Assembly: GCF_947503125.1 (NCBI RefSeq)
Contig: NZ_CANNCR010000041.1
Location: forward strand, 1-39,954
Length of the DNA stretch: 39,954 nt
Reading direction: 5' to 3'
Origin: an uncultured Metabacillus sp.
GTDB taxonomy: Bacteria > Bacillota > Bacilli > Bacillales > Bacillaceae
Positions 8,365 through 17,312 of the stretch are shown here, one piece after another. Each line of letters opens with the position of its first letter. The stretch's first letter is position 1. The position numbers and the translations under genes were made by a program. Below the pieces are notes generated by a model that was given only the letters and a program-made list of their open reading frames with translations, did not search any database and had not been told where the DNA came from.

Positions 8365-10644
8365 TTACTTTGTTTTTATATAAAGGTGGTAGTGCTCATG
8401 ATTTATTTCAGCTAGTGGAACAAATTTAATTTGTTCTGCTTCATACATAAAATGATCCGTCCCCCCAATTCTTATAATTTTTTCATGAAGATTCTCTTCG
8501 CTTATTGGTAATTCTAAATAATTCTCCTGATTCGAAATGGCTGCTAAAATATATGGCCCATAGGCAATAGAAACAATGTTTTTCTTATCGGGTGTAGATT
8601 CAAGTCTCAAGGTTGGAGAAAATTGGATAGATACTTTATCACCTTTAAACCACTGTTTTTCAATTACTAAGTATCCAGCTAGTTCTTTTGCATTATATTC
8701 CGATTTATTAACCAAAATTTTCACAGCACCCTTATGCCAATAAGGTAAGCGTATTTTTAACGCATTTTTCCTCAATTTTTTTATATCCAATTCAAGTGAT
8801 CCTGAAAATGGGTTATGAACTTTTTGCTCTATTTGTATGCCGTTTTTCTCATCGTTAATTTCAGAAGAGACAAACAAATTCACATACAGGGATTCTTCAT
8901 CAGAAAAATATAAAGCTTCCGTATATTTGAAATGATTCTCCAATCCTGTACCATGACAGCAAGAATTTTGAACATCATATCCTTTTTGACTGCCTGGACG
9001 GGTAGGCATGAAATACGTGCTTGCTCCTTTACATTCATGATCTGTACTTGAAAGGATATGATTGAACATTGTTCTTTCATAATAATCCATAAATCTTACA
9101 TTATTTTCATATTCATAAAGATTTTTTGTTAATTTTAGCATATTATAGGAAGCACAGGTTTCTGCAGTATTGTCGGAAATATTTGCCCCAATTTGATAAG
9201 GCTGTTTAAACATTTCCCCCTCGCCGGTTCCGCCAATTGAATAAATATGTGCGTTTACAACGGATTCCCAAAAAAAACGAGAGATTTCGTAGTATTTTTT
9301 CTCTTTTGTGGCATCAAAAATTCTCATTGCACCGATCACCTGCGGAATGTGTTGATTGGCATGCAGTGAACCTAATGCATCAATCTTTTGTTCCATAGGG
9401 AAGAATAATCGATCATTGTCAAATAGTTTTGCTGCCTTAATATGCTTTTCTTTTTTGGTATACATGTATAATTCAGCCAGTGATTCATTCATTCCACCCA
9501 ATTCACCAGCAATATACATGCCCCACATTTTTTTCAATTGTTTGTTTGGTAATACACTTAGACGATTGTATACCCAATCCCCAAGTTTATCAGCAATGGT
9601 TAATGCTAAATCAATTTTGGCTATATTGTAACTATCTAATAAACCAGCAAATATTTTATGCAGTGTATAATAAGGAGCCCAAATTTCAGGGTAACGTGTA
9701 TATTTTTCCAAAAGATCGAATTGTTCTTCGGAATAGCCACTGAGAAATCCGTATCCATAGTTTCCATTTGCTTCAAATGCCAACTGAGCTTTATTAAGCT
9801 CAGAAATCATATAGGTTAGTTTTCCAAATATAGTTTTATTATCCGTTGCAGCATAACATAAGGCGAGTGCAGATAGATAATGCCCTGTAGTGTGTCCTCT
9901 AAGTAAACTATCTGGTGAATCCCACCCAATCATTTCAGGAGCACCTTTCGTATCCAAACCGGAAGTTTTTCTAAAGTTATAAAGCATCTGATCGTCATTA
10001 ACAGAAAGTAGAAATGCTAAACGCCGGTCCTGAGCCTTCTTGAAAAGTGTGTTCTCTTTCAATCGAACTTTAGTAGTTGAAATACTAGTTACTTTAGTGG
10101 ATTTGTCCTGATGAATATCAATATTTCTTTTAATATTAATTGTTGCTTTTATTCCATAGTTTGTATCAGTTAATCTTCCATAAACAGCTTTTTCACCTAT
10201 ATCATCATATCTTTTTCTCTCTTCTTCGTTCCACGTAATTGAGTGTGCAATTACATCGCCGCTTTTTGTTTGAATGGCTACTGCTGACGGAAGGTAAAAT
10301 TCTTCATTTACTTTCTTTTCAAGAACAATTGGAAAAACTTTCTCCAATTGAATTTTATTTTCTTCTTCTAAAATATTAACTTCATAAACCTTATCCATAG
10401 AGACTTCACCATATGAAAAAGTTGCGGTTATAGGAACAATTCGGTCTCCCTTACCATATTCTGGTCGACGAATGCTACCTGTTCCATCAATCCAGCGATC
10501 ATCTCTTGAACGCCAAGAAATCTTTGATCCAAATTTTCCTTTAGTAGGAAGTTTTATATCAAATTCTACTGTTTTTAAGTTTCCTAGATACAAAGCTTCA
10601 ATATCCTTTTCAACAATTTCTCTATCACTTAATACATCTAACAT
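8365..10644 (-). CDS. GH146-like beta-L-arabinofuranosidase, cytoplasmic
   Basis: A 759-residue enzyme of the GH127/GH146 group, which removes terminal beta-L-arabinofuranose. Residues 1-95 look like a small bacterial Ig-type domain. The catalytic part follows, with SPDSLLRGHTTGHYLSALAL, WAPYYTLHKIFAGLLD, GELGGMNESLAELY and GSLHANQHIPQ. The zinc site is visible as E495 and C497 (AETC) and C562-C563 (NSCCHGTG); in characterised relatives the cysteine is the nucleophile. I place it in GH146 rather than GH127 because it has SCCHGTG where GH127 has ACCPPN. Relatives are usually secreted, but no signal peptide is seen here, so it should act in the cytoplasm. A cre-like site and a copy of the island's bipartite operator lie upstream. 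It has its own terminator. Confidence 0.85.
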   Translation of the reverse strand: MLDVLSDREIVEKDIEALYLGNLKTVEFDIKLPTKGKFGSKISWRSRDDRWIDGTGSIRRPEYGKGDRIVPITATFSYGEVSMDKVYEVNILEEENKIQLEKVFPIVLEKKVNEEFYLPSAVAIQTKSGDVIAHSITWNEEERKRYDDIGEKAVYGRLTDTNYGIKATINIKRNIDIHQDKSTKVTSISTTKVRLKENTLFKKAQDRRLAFLLSVNDDQMLYNFRKTSGLDTKGAPEMIGWDSPDSLLRGHTTGHYLSALALCYAATDNKTIFGKLTYMISELNKAQLAFEANGNYGYGFLSGYSEEQFDLLEKYTRYPEIWAPYYTLHKIFAGLLDSYNIAKIDLALTIADKLGDWVYNRLSVLPNKQLKKMWGMYIAGELGGMNESLAELYMYTKKEKHIKAAKLFDNDRLFFPMEQKIDALGSLHANQHIPQVIGAMRIFDATKEKKYYEISRFFWESVVNAHIYSIGGTGEGEMFKQPYQIGANISDNTAETCASYNMLKLTKNLYEYENNVRFMDYYERTMFNHILSSTDHECKGASTYFMPTRPGSQKGYDVQNSCCHGTGLENHFKYTEALYFSDEESLYVNLFVSSEINDEKNGIQIEQKVHNPFSGSLELDIKKLRKNALKIRLPYWHKGAVKILVNKSEYNAKELAGYLVIEKQWFKGDKVSIQFSPTLRLESTPDKKNIVSIAYGPYILAAISNQENYLELPISEENLHEKIIRIGGTDHFMYEAEQIKFVPLAEINHEHYHLYIKTK

Positions 10645-10667
10645 TATTTATCCTCCAATCGTTATTG

Positions 10668-10681
10668 GTAAAGCGTTTACA
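10668..10681 (-). promoter_or_regulatory. cre-like / LacI-type operator before the GH146-like gene
   Basis: On the minus strand this reads TGTAAACGCTTTAC, 12 of 14 positions of the cre consensus TGWNANCGNTNWCA, with palindromic arms GTAAA/TTTAC. It lies 23 bases before the ATG, so a bound repressor such as CcpA would block expression. The local LacI regulator could also bind here. Confidence 0.6.
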
Positions 10682-10705
10682 TGAACAGTATACAAAAAAA
10701 GGCCA

Positions 10706-10750
10706 TTATTGTCGGTAGTTAAAAAATAAGATTAGGTGGATTAAATTGAC
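10706..10750 (+). promoter_or_regulatory. Bipartite operator copy A (probable AraC-type target)
   Basis: Contains TTATTGTCGGTAGT, eleven variable bases, then ATTAGGTG and GATTAAATTGAC. The first 14 bases and ATTAGGTG are identical to copy B at 25545. The distance from the G of GTC to the G of GGTG is 24 bases, the same in all four copies. It is 62 bases before the start of the minus-strand GH146-like gene. The rest of this 355-base gap (10751-10999) is AT-rich and shows no gene. Confidence 0.7.
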
Positions 10751-10999
10751 TTTATATTGTAAGCTTCATTGCACTGAAAATTGTTCAATATCCCAACTAT
10801 CTTTCTAGAGGAAGAAGATGATCTATAAGTAAATAAAGGTAGCCAAATGGTAGATAAAACTTGTCTCCTCTGAAAATGTTTAACAAACTTATCAAAGTAT
10901 AAATGAAACATGGATTGTTAGTGAAACGCCTTTTATACGAATAAAAAATCTTTAAAGAGCTTTTTATAGAAATAAAAGGCGGATTTGTTTCTATTTATC

Positions 11000-11896
11000 C
11001 TAGGAAGGACTTTCATTTTGTTTCCAATATTGTTTGCGATAGTTCGCTGGAGATAGGCCATATTTAGTTTTAAAGCATTGTGAGAAATAGCTTAAGCGCG
11101 AAAAGCCGATTTCTTCTGAAATAACGTGTAAGGGCCAATCGGTTTTTAAAAGCAGGAGCCGGCTCTGTTCAATCCTATAAATGGCTAGATATTCTAGCGG
11201 TGTGCAATCAAAAGCCTGCTTCATGCACCGTGCCAAATAGTTTTCATGAACATGAAAATGGGTTGCTAAGCTTTTATTGGTAATGGGTTCTTTATAGTTT
11301 TGTTTTAAATAGATTTCAATCTGCTCGGCCAGCTGAACGGTACTGCTTTGATTGTTTTGATTGTACTCCAGGCTTTGCAGAACCTTCATGAAAATTTGCT
11401 GCGTTTCCCAAAAAGCCAGCGAACGGGCTTTAACCGTTGATTCTAAAAGTAAATTTAACAAATTGTATAGCTCATTTGGGTTAACCAGCTTTTGATATTT
11501 TGGCAAATGAATCGTGTTGTTTTCAGAGTAGTAGTGCAAGGTCGGGACTTGCTGATCTGGATCCAAGGATTTTTGCTCCTTTTGGACACACCATTTGTCC
11601 TTTGTCTGAAAGTGAAACCAGTAAAAAACGGTGTCATTTGCAGATGGTTCAATTGGAAAATGATGTTTATTTGGTTCCAGTATAAGTACTTCTCCAGGTG
11701 ACAACCTCCATTTTTTGTCCTCTTCTCCTAAATATAGATACCCTTCTTTCATAATGATGACATCAAAGTACCTTAAGTTATAACGGTTTGGGTGCCATTG
11801 TCCTTTTTTATAGGTAGTTTGATTCCCCTCAATAAAGTAAGGAAAAGGGGGTACAAGAAACGATAGAAAGGCAGTTTCAGTCATTTCATTCTTCAT
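11000..11896 (-). CDS. AraC family transcriptional regulator
   Basis: A 298-residue AraC/XylS regulator. The N-terminal cupin-like sensor has WRLSPGEVLILEPNKHH and FYWFHF. The C-terminal part (about 195-295) has two helix-turn-helix units: NKSLATHFHVHENYLARCMK, and LHVISEEIGFSRLSYFSQCFK followed by the family ending GLSPANYRKQ. It is complete, unlike the second AraC protein of the island. The ATG sits directly against AAAGG, so an ATG four codons in (MTETAF) may be the true start. It lies between the GH146-like gene (same strand) and the GH127 gene (divergent). It probably senses an arabinose-containing sugar and activates neighbouring genes, and it is one candidate for binding the bipartite operators. 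Confidence 0.9.
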   Translation of the reverse strand: MKNEMTETAFLSFLVPPFPYFIEGNQTTYKKGQWHPNRYNLRYFDVIIMKEGYLYLGEEDKKWRLSPGEVLILEPNKHHFPIEPSANDTVFYWFHFQTKDKWCVQKEQKSLDPDQQVPTLHYYSENNTIHLPKYQKLVNPNELYNLLNLLLESTVKARSLAFWETQQIFMKVLQSLEYNQNNQSSTVQLAEQIEIYLKQNYKEPITNKSLATHFHVHENYLARCMKQAFDCTPLEYLAIYRIEQSRLLLLKTDWPLHVISEEIGFSRLSYFSQCFKTKYGLSPANYRKQYWKQNESPS

Positions 11897-11973
11897 CCTT
11901 TAGTGTGAAATTTTATAAATTTACGTTCAAAATCGATATTTATCCGCTTATATTTTGGTGCTAAAATAGCTGT

Positions 11974-11987
11974 TGTAAACGTTGTTA
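11974..11987 (+). promoter_or_regulatory. cre-like site before GH127
   Basis: TGTAAACGTTGTTA matches 13 of 14 positions of TGWNANCGNTNWCA. It lies about 100 bases before the GH127 start, in the divergent region shared with the araC-type gene, and suggests CcpA-mediated catabolite repression. Confidence 0.6.
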
Positions 11988-12088
11988 AACCAAGGTTAAT
12001 AACAATGATACCGCTTTAATGAATAGAATAAAAGTGGATTTGAAAAATATAAATTTTGATATTTTTTTAGAAAGGGACGAGGCACTTA

Positions 12089-14050
12089 ATGACGATTAAA
12101 TCATCGGTTAATATCACAACTCCAGTCAAGCAAGTAATAGTTGAAGATCGATTTTGGAAAAAATATAAAAGCATTGTTGCTAACGAAGTTATTCCATACC
12201 AATGGAAAGCATTAAATGATGAACTGCCAGATACAGAACCAAGTCATGCAATCGAAAATTTCCGCATAGCAGCCGGCGAGTCCACCGGCGAGTATTATGG
12301 AATGGTTTTTCAAGACAGCGATGTAGCGAAATGGTTAGAAACCGTTGCATATAGTTTACGTGATTTTCCAAACAATGAGTTAGAGAAAAAAGCGGATGAA
12401 GTCATTGCATTATTAGGAAGAGCACAGGCAGAGGATGGATATTTAAATACGTATTATATGCTAAAAGAGCCAAACAATCGCTGGACCAATTTGCGGGACA
12501 ATCATGAATTGTATTGTGCCGGCCATTTTATCGAAGCAGCCGTCGCTTACTATGAAACAACAGGGAAAAAAGAGTTTCTGCACATTATTGAAAAGTATGT
12601 CAATTTAATTGATTCGGTATTTGGGACAGAGGAAGGGAAAATGAAGGGTTATCCCGGCCACGAAGAAATTGAGTTGGCGTTAGTGAAGCTTTATGATGTA
12701 ACAAATAATCAGAAATATATAAAGCTCGCACAATATTTTATTGAACAGCGCGGCCAGGAGCCGATTTATTTTTCAGAGGAAATGGAAAAAAGGAAGACGA
12801 TTGAGAAAGCACCAACTTGGAATGATGAAGAAAATGTCAACTTTGGTTTGGGGTATGAGTATCAACAGGCACATAAGCCAGTGAGACAACAAAAAGAAGC
12901 TGTAGGTCATGCGGTCAGAGCTATGTATCTGTATATAGCAATGGCGGATTTAGCAGCGAAAAATGGTGATGAGTCGTTAAAAAAAACGTGTGAAATTCTT
13001 TGGGATAATGTCATCAAACATAAAATGTATATTACCGCAGGGATTGGATCTGCAGTCAATGGAGAGGCTTTTACATGCAATCATGATCTGCCAAACGATA
13101 GTATGTATTGTGAAACTTGTGCATCAGTCGGTTTAGCTTTCTGGGCAAACCGGATGCTTCGACTGGATCCGAACCGGAAATATGCCGATGTGCTTGAGCG
13201 CGCGATTTATAACGGTACATTAAGCGGCATGGATTTGGACGGCAAGCGATTTTTCTATGTCAATCCTTTAGAGGTAAATCCATTCCAAAAAGTCAGGAAA
13301 GATCAGGAGCACGTAAAGACAGAACGTCAAAAATGGTTTTTCTGTGCTTGCTGTCCGCCGAATTTAGCGCGAATGATTGCTTCTGTTGAGGACAATGTTT
13401 ATACGCAAACAGAAGATGCTTTATATACTCATTTATATATTGCCGGCAAAGCTCAGACCGTTTTGTCTGGTCATCATGTTGAGCTGACACAGGCCCATAA
13501 CTATCCTTGGGAAGGTGATATTGGTGTTACGGTGAAGGTGGAGGAACCGGTACAGTTCAAGCTGGCATTAAGAATACCTGGCTGGTGTCAAACGGCTTCA
13601 GCTAAAGTGAATGGTCAAACGGTATCTGTTAAAGAGTTAGTAAAGGGTTATTTAGTGATAGACCGGGTATGGCAATCAGGTGATACCGTTACGCTTGAAT
13701 TAGACATGCCGATTATGAGGATGCGTAGCAATCCGCTTGTGTCAATGAATCAATGCCAAACGGCCCTGCAGCGCGGTCCGATTGTTTATTGTATTGAAGA
13801 AGTGGATAACGGTTCGAATCTTGCCGCGATTCGTCTTCCTAAGCAAAGCGAGATCATCAGCCAGTATGAACCAGATCTCTTAAATGGAGTTGTCACACTA
13901 ACTGTTGACGGATATCGAGTGGAACCATCAGGTGAGCTTTATAGTCCTCGACAGGAGAAGATGATTCCTCAAAAAATAACCGCTATTCCTTATTATGCTT
14001 GGTGTAATCGTGCAAAAGGGGAAATGCGAGTCTGGATTTATGAAATGTAA
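12089..14050 (+). CDS. GH127 beta-L-arabinofuranosidase (HypBA1-like)
   Basis: A 653-residue cytoplasmic glycosidase of family GH127, close in length to B. longum HypBA1 (658 aa). That enzyme frees L-arabinose from beta-1,2-linked arabinofuranose disaccharides and from Hyp-linked arabinose. Visible landmarks are YGMVFQDSDVAKWLE, the substrate region DNHELYCAGH, the acid/base glutamate E326 (NGEAF), the zinc ligands E342 and C344 (CETC) and the cysteine pair C421-C422 (CACCPPN). The 16-residue distance from acid/base to zinc glutamate equals that of HypBA1 (E322/E338). No signal peptide. Start: ATG with AAAGGGACGAGG upstream. It is transcribed divergently from the AraC-type gene; a cre-like site lies in the promoter region. 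A second GH127 occurs at 33348 and a dead copy near 29.5 kb. Confidence 0.95.
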   Translation: MTIKSSVNITTPVKQVIVEDRFWKKYKSIVANEVIPYQWKALNDELPDTEPSHAIENFRIAAGESTGEYYGMVFQDSDVAKWLETVAYSLRDFPNNELEKKADEVIALLGRAQAEDGYLNTYYMLKEPNNRWTNLRDNHELYCAGHFIEAAVAYYETTGKKEFLHIIEKYVNLIDSVFGTEEGKMKGYPGHEEIELALVKLYDVTNNQKYIKLAQYFIEQRGQEPIYFSEEMEKRKTIEKAPTWNDEENVNFGLGYEYQQAHKPVRQQKEAVGHAVRAMYLYIAMADLAAKNGDESLKKTCEILWDNVIKHKMYITAGIGSAVNGEAFTCNHDLPNDSMYCETCASVGLAFWANRMLRLDPNRKYADVLERAIYNGTLSGMDLDGKRFFYVNPLEVNPFQKVRKDQEHVKTERQKWFFCACCPPNLARMIASVEDNVYTQTEDALYTHLYIAGKAQTVLSGHHVELTQAHNYPWEGDIGVTVKVEEPVQFKLALRIPGWCQTASAKVNGQTVSVKELVKGYLVIDRVWQSGDTVTLELDMPIMRMRSNPLVSMNQCQTALQRGPIVYCIEEVDNGSNLAAIRLPKQSEIISQYEPDLLNGVVTLTVDGYRVEPSGELYSPRQEKMIPQKITAIPYYAWCNRAKGEMRVWIYEM

Positions 14051-14125
14051 ATTTTCTTGAAAGTGGGTGAGGGCTTGGAAGATGTTTAAGGTGACAATTC
14101 CGGGTCCTATAGGAAACTACTGTTA

Positions 14126-14141
14126 GATTAATCGTTTTATC
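14126..14141 (+). promoter_or_regulatory. LacI-type operator O1 upstream of lacI
   Basis: GATTAATCGTTTTATC differs by one base from the near-palindrome O3 (GATTAATCGTTTAATC), exactly 100 bases downstream. The central CG and palindromic arms are typical of LacI-family operators. It is the distal member of a three-site array. Confidence 0.6.
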
Positions 14142-14208
14142 ATAAAAATACAATGGAATTACTTCAGAAGAAGTTATATTTATTTTAATGGCTTAGCATT
14201 TAATAAAA

Positions 14209-14224
14209 GGTTAAACGACTAATA
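14209..14224 (-). promoter_or_regulatory. LacI-type operator O2
   Basis: GGTTAAACGACTAATA reads TATTAGTCGTTTAACC on the minus strand, a weaker form of the TTAATCGTTTAA core. It sits back to back with O3, centres 17 bases apart. Confidence 0.5.
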
Positions 14225-14225
14225 A

Positions 14226-14241
14226 GATTAATCGTTTAATC
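14226..14241 (+). promoter_or_regulatory. LacI-type operator O3 at the lacI start
   Basis: GATTAATCGTTTAATC is a near-perfect palindrome with arms GATTAA/TTAATC. It ends 12 bases before the lacI start codon, so binding would repress lacI itself. Autoregulation by the encoded repressor is the simplest reading. Confidence 0.7.
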
Positions 14242-14253
14242 TAATAAAGAAAG

Positions 14254-15300
14254 GTGAGATTTAAGATAAATATAAAAGATATAGCAGAAAAAGCGAATGT
14301 TTCAACAGCTACAGTATCAAATGTAATAAATCATAGAGGGCGTGTAGGAGAGGAAACACGTAAAAAGATTATTAATATTATTGAAGAATTTAATTATCAA
14401 CCAAATGAGATTGCCAAAAATCTTAAATTAAATAAGACTGATTCAATTGGGGTTATTGTAGAGGATATTTCGGTTTTTAATGCACCTGAGATTATAAAAG
14501 GCATTCATGCAGCAGCGGAAGAAAAAAGGTTATCCATTTTATTAACGAATATGGGTCTTTTCTCAAAAAACGGGAATCAGTTTCCGGATATAAGTAAATG
14601 TAAGGAACTTGCAATGCCATTGTATAGACAATTAGTAAAAAGCCAAGTAGAAGGGATTATTTACATTGGGATTCATCCAAGAGATATTACCGATCTAATA
14701 TCTGATTCAAAAATACCAATTGTATACACTTACTGTTATACCAGAAATAAAAATGACTATTCCGTAAATTATGATGATGAAGGAGGTTCCTATCAATTAA
14801 CAAAATATCTAATAGATAAGGGACACAGCCAAATTGGATTGATTAGTGGATTAATTAATTCGACATCAACATATGCACGCTTACGTGGATACCAAAAGGC
14901 ATTAAGTGAGCATCTGCTGATGTTTAACCCTCAATTTGTCAAAACAGGGGATTGGCAATATGAATCCGGGTACCGAATGACGCAGGATTTGTTAAGTCAA
15001 GAGATCAAACCTACTGCGATAATTGCGATGAATGATTTAATGGCTGCTGGTGCAATTCAAGCAATAAATGACAGTCGCTTTCGAGTGCCGGTTGATATAT
15101 CAGTTTTGGGATTTGATAACAGGGAATTAAGCGGTTATCTTTCTCCGAAATTAACCACTATGTCTTTGCCATTAGAAGAAATGGGGAAAATGGCAATGGA
15201 TATTCTAGATCAAATTAGGAAAAAGCATAACGTCATTCAAAAGAAATATTTATTGGATTGCCAACTAGTTGAAAGAGATTCAGTTTATTCTCATAAATAA
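14254..15300 (+). CDS. LacI family transcriptional regulator
   Basis: A 348-residue LacI-family repressor. The N-terminal helix-turn-helix reads INIKDIAEKANVSTATVSNV, followed by the hinge-like RKKIINIIEEFNYQPNEIAKNL. The periplasmic-binding-type sensor domain carries GVIVEDISVF, GIIYIG and AIIAMNDLMAAGAIQA. The start is odd: only GTG is available, overlapping the AAAGGTGAG ribosome site, while the place where an ATG would be expected reads ATA. Three palindromic sites lie upstream, one 12 bases from the start, pointing to autoregulation. The gene leads the operon of two permeases, the giant glycosidase and the binding protein. It probably responds to an arabino-oligosaccharide or its breakdown product. 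Confidence 0.93.
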   Translation: MRFKINIKDIAEKANVSTATVSNVINHRGRVGEETRKKIINIIEEFNYQPNEIAKNLKLNKTDSIGVIVEDISVFNAPEIIKGIHAAAEEKRLSILLTNMGLFSKNGNQFPDISKCKELAMPLYRQLVKSQVEGIIYIGIHPRDITDLISDSKIPIVYTYCYTRNKNDYSVNYDDEGGSYQLTKYLIDKGHSQIGLISGLINSTSTYARLRGYQKALSEHLLMFNPQFVKTGDWQYESGYRMTQDLLSQEIKPTAIIAMNDLMAAGAIQAINDSRFRVPVDISVLGFDNRELSGYLSPKLTTMSLPLEEMGKMAMDILDQIRKKHNVIQKKYLLDCQLVERDSVYSHK

Positions 15301-15316
15301 AGAGGATATCCCTCTT
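15300..15316 (+). terminator. Weak hairpin after lacI
   Basis: AAGAGG/CCTCTT, a 6 bp stem and 5-base loop, followed by ATTTAAT. It overlaps the lacI stop and is too weak to be a sure terminator; it may allow partial read-through into the transporter genes. Confidence 0.4.
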
Positions 15317-15331
15317 ATTTAATAGTTTATT

Positions 15332-15345
15332 TGTAAGCGGATTCA
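15332..15345 (+). promoter_or_regulatory. cre-like site before the first ABC operon
   Basis: TGTAAGCGGATTCA fits 13 of 14 positions of TGWNANCGNTNWCA and lies 41 bases before the permease ATG. It suggests that the transporter and giant glycosidase are under CcpA control separately from lacI. Confidence 0.6.
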
Positions 15346-15386
15346 TAAAGGGTACCTATTTTATATTTTAAAGGAGGTTAACAAAA

Positions 15387-16346
15387 ATGAAAAATGCACC
15401 TGTTACTAATGCACCAAATAGTTCCAATATAGCAAGATTACATAGAAAAAGATTAAAAGGGAAGTCTTCACTGAAAAATAAATATTTGCCTTATCTATTA
15501 TTAATACCCGTTTTTACTATGATCATAGTTGTCGTTTTTATTCCCTTGTTAACTACAATCATATATAGCTTTCAATCATATCGGTTAACAAACCAAGAAG
15601 AAAAAGCTACTTTTATAGGATTAGAGAATTATATCACTTTATTCCAGGATGAAAGATTTATATCATCTTTAGTTACAAGCTTAATTTATATTGCTGGAAG
15701 TGTCTTGGGGATGTTGATTCTAGCCCTGATTACAGCTCAATTAGCTAACCAGACTTTTAAAGGGAGATCAATTTTTCGTGCAACAATTCTTTTGCCTTGG
15801 GCTGTTGCACCAGTAGTTGCTGCACAATCATGGAAATTTATGTTTGAAACGGACTTTGGAATCATTAATCACATATTAATCTCACTAGGTGCAATTGAGC
15901 GGAATATTCCTTGGCTTGTAACATCTGAGTATGCAATGGGGAGTGTTATTTTAACAAATGTTTGGAAAACTACTCCATTATTGACTTTAATTATTGTCTC
16001 AGGATTACAAACCATTTCTAAAGATTTATATGAGAGTGCTGACATAGATGGTGCCAGTCCTTTAAAAAAGTATTACTATATAACTCTTCCTTTAATAAAG
16101 CCATTTATTTTAATGGGATTAATCTTTACAACACTTCAAACGATAAATGTCATCGATATTATTTATGTTATGACAGGCGGTGGACCTGGGGAAGCGACGG
16201 AAATTTTCACATTATACAATTATAAGGTATTCTTCCAATATCTTGACTTCGGTTTAGGTGGAGCGATGGCTGTTATAGGAGTAACGATCATCGGTATATT
16301 AATTTTCATTTATGGTCGGAACATGAATAAACAAGTAAACAGTTAA
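15387..16346 (+). CDS. ABC sugar transporter permease (MalF/UgpA type)
   Basis: A 319-residue integral membrane permease of a carbohydrate ABC importer. After a basic N-terminus of about 32 residues come about six membrane segments, starting YLPYLLLIPVFTMIIVVVF. The EAA loop is visible as LYESADIDGASPLKKYYYITLP, which docks to the ATPase, followed by the family's MTGGGPGEATEIF. The ATG follows AAAGGAGG. The next gene encodes the partner permease. The operon has a binding protein but no ATPase, as is usual in Bacillus, where a shared MsmX-type ATPase energises several sugar importers. The likely cargo is an arabino-oligosaccharide, by association with GH127 and the GH121-like enzyme. Confidence 0.93.
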   Translation: MKNAPVTNAPNSSNIARLHRKRLKGKSSLKNKYLPYLLLIPVFTMIIVVVFIPLLTTIIYSFQSYRLTNQEEKATFIGLENYITLFQDERFISSLVTSLIYIAGSVLGMLILALITAQLANQTFKGRSIFRATILLPWAVAPVVAAQSWKFMFETDFGIINHILISLGAIERNIPWLVTSEYAMGSVILTNVWKTTPLLTLIIVSGLQTISKDLYESADIDGASPLKKYYYITLPLIKPFILMGLIFTTLQTINVIDIIYVMTGGGPGEATEIFTLYNYKVFFQYLDFGLGGAMAVIGVTIIGILIFIYGRNMNKQVNS

Positions 16347-16390
16347 TAATAGAAATATCTAATCTAGAAAAAGTGTCGGGAGGAAAGGTA

Positions 16391-17209
16391 ATGAAGAATA
16401 GACATGGTCTGTTATTCTGGATAGCTTTAGGCATGATTGTGGTAATAAATGTATTACCGTATTTATGGACCATTTTAACATCATTGAAACAACAGAATGA
16501 AATTTATACTGTGAAAATATTCCCCGAAAAAATCTACTTGGATAATTATATCCAGGTTATAACAGAAAGCGTTTTTTTGACAAATATTATTAATAGTTTA
16601 ATAGTTTCGGGATCAACTGCCTTGATTTGTATAATAATTGGCGTCCCAGCGGCTTACGCATTTGCCCGTTTAAAATTTAAATTTCAAAATTTATTATTTA
16701 TGCTAGTTCTATTCATCACTATTTTTCCTGGAATTTTTATTATCAGTCCATTATTTAGTTTCTTAAAAGAAATAGGTGCGATCGATACATATTTTGCCCT
16801 TATTTTACCTTATGTTGCATATTTCACTCCATTAGTGGTTTGGATATTGACGGGATTCTTTAGAACAATTCCGCATGCTCTTGAAGAAGTAGCGATTATG
16901 GATGGATGTGGGATTTTTAAAGTCATTACACAAATTATTTTACCTCTTTCTTTACCAGGAATATTAACAGTAGGGATCATAGCTTTCACCTTATCATGGA
17001 ATGAATTCTTATTTGCTTTAATTTTTACTTCTTCAGATAACGCGAGGACTGTACCTGTTGCAATATCACAATTTCAAGGTGTCCATTCATTAAATTGGGG
17101 ACAAATGACAGCAGCTGCAATAACCGCCACAATTCCTATCGTTCTCATATCAATTTCTTTACAAAAGTTTATAATCAGCGGTTTAACTGCTGGTGCAGTA
17201 AAAGAATAA
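16391..17209 (+). CDS. ABC sugar transporter permease (MalG/UgpE type)
   Basis: A 272-residue partner permease. I take the ATG at 16391, which follows GGGAGGAAAGG, rather than the in-frame GTG at 16373. There are about six membrane segments. The EAA loop reads ALEEVAIMDGCGIFKVITQI, and the end SGLTAGAVKE is typical of this family. It lies 44 bases after the first permease and forms the channel with it. Downstream are the secreted glycosidase and the solute-binding lipoprotein, so the operon couples outside digestion with uptake. Confidence 0.93.
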   Translation: MKNRHGLLFWIALGMIVVINVLPYLWTILTSLKQQNEIYTVKIFPEKIYLDNYIQVITESVFLTNIINSLIVSGSTALICIIIGVPAAYAFARLKFKFQNLLFMLVLFITIFPGIFIISPLFSFLKEIGAIDTYFALILPYVAYFTPLVVWILTGFFRTIPHALEEVAIMDGCGIFKVITQIILPLSLPGILTVGIIAFTLSWNEFLFALIFTSSDNARTVPVAISQFQGVHSLNWGQMTAAAITATIPIVLISISLQKFIISGLTAGAVKE

Positions 17210-17247
17210 GCAGAATTCTCTTAGGAAAGGAACAGCAATTTAAGGAG

Positions 17248-17310
17248 GTGATTAATAAAAGATACAGCAATTATCTTAATATAAAAATGACAATAAAGGG
17301 AGGAAAGTAG
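17248..17310 (+). CDS. Possible 20-residue leader peptide before the giant glycosidase
   Basis: GTG opens a 20-codon frame (MINKRYSNYLNIKMTIKGGK) whose TAG ends two bases before the TTG start of the next gene. An AAGGAG abuts the GTG, and AGGAAAGG lies further upstream. The glycosidase's own ribosome site lies inside this frame. If translated, it could couple translation to the weak TTG start. It may equally be chance. Confidence 0.25.
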   Translation: MINKRYSNYLNIKMTIKGGK

Positions 17311-17312
17311 GC

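Noticed and set aside
11492-11701. Plus-strand frames within the first AraC-type gene
   Set aside because: The minus-strand frame there has a full AraC domain pattern; the plus frames are shadows.
11930-11970. Possible bipartite operator before the GH127 gene (ATCGATA...TTTTGGTG)
   Set aside because: The spacing is off by one and the first half is poorly matched, so it does not meet the standard of the four listed copies.
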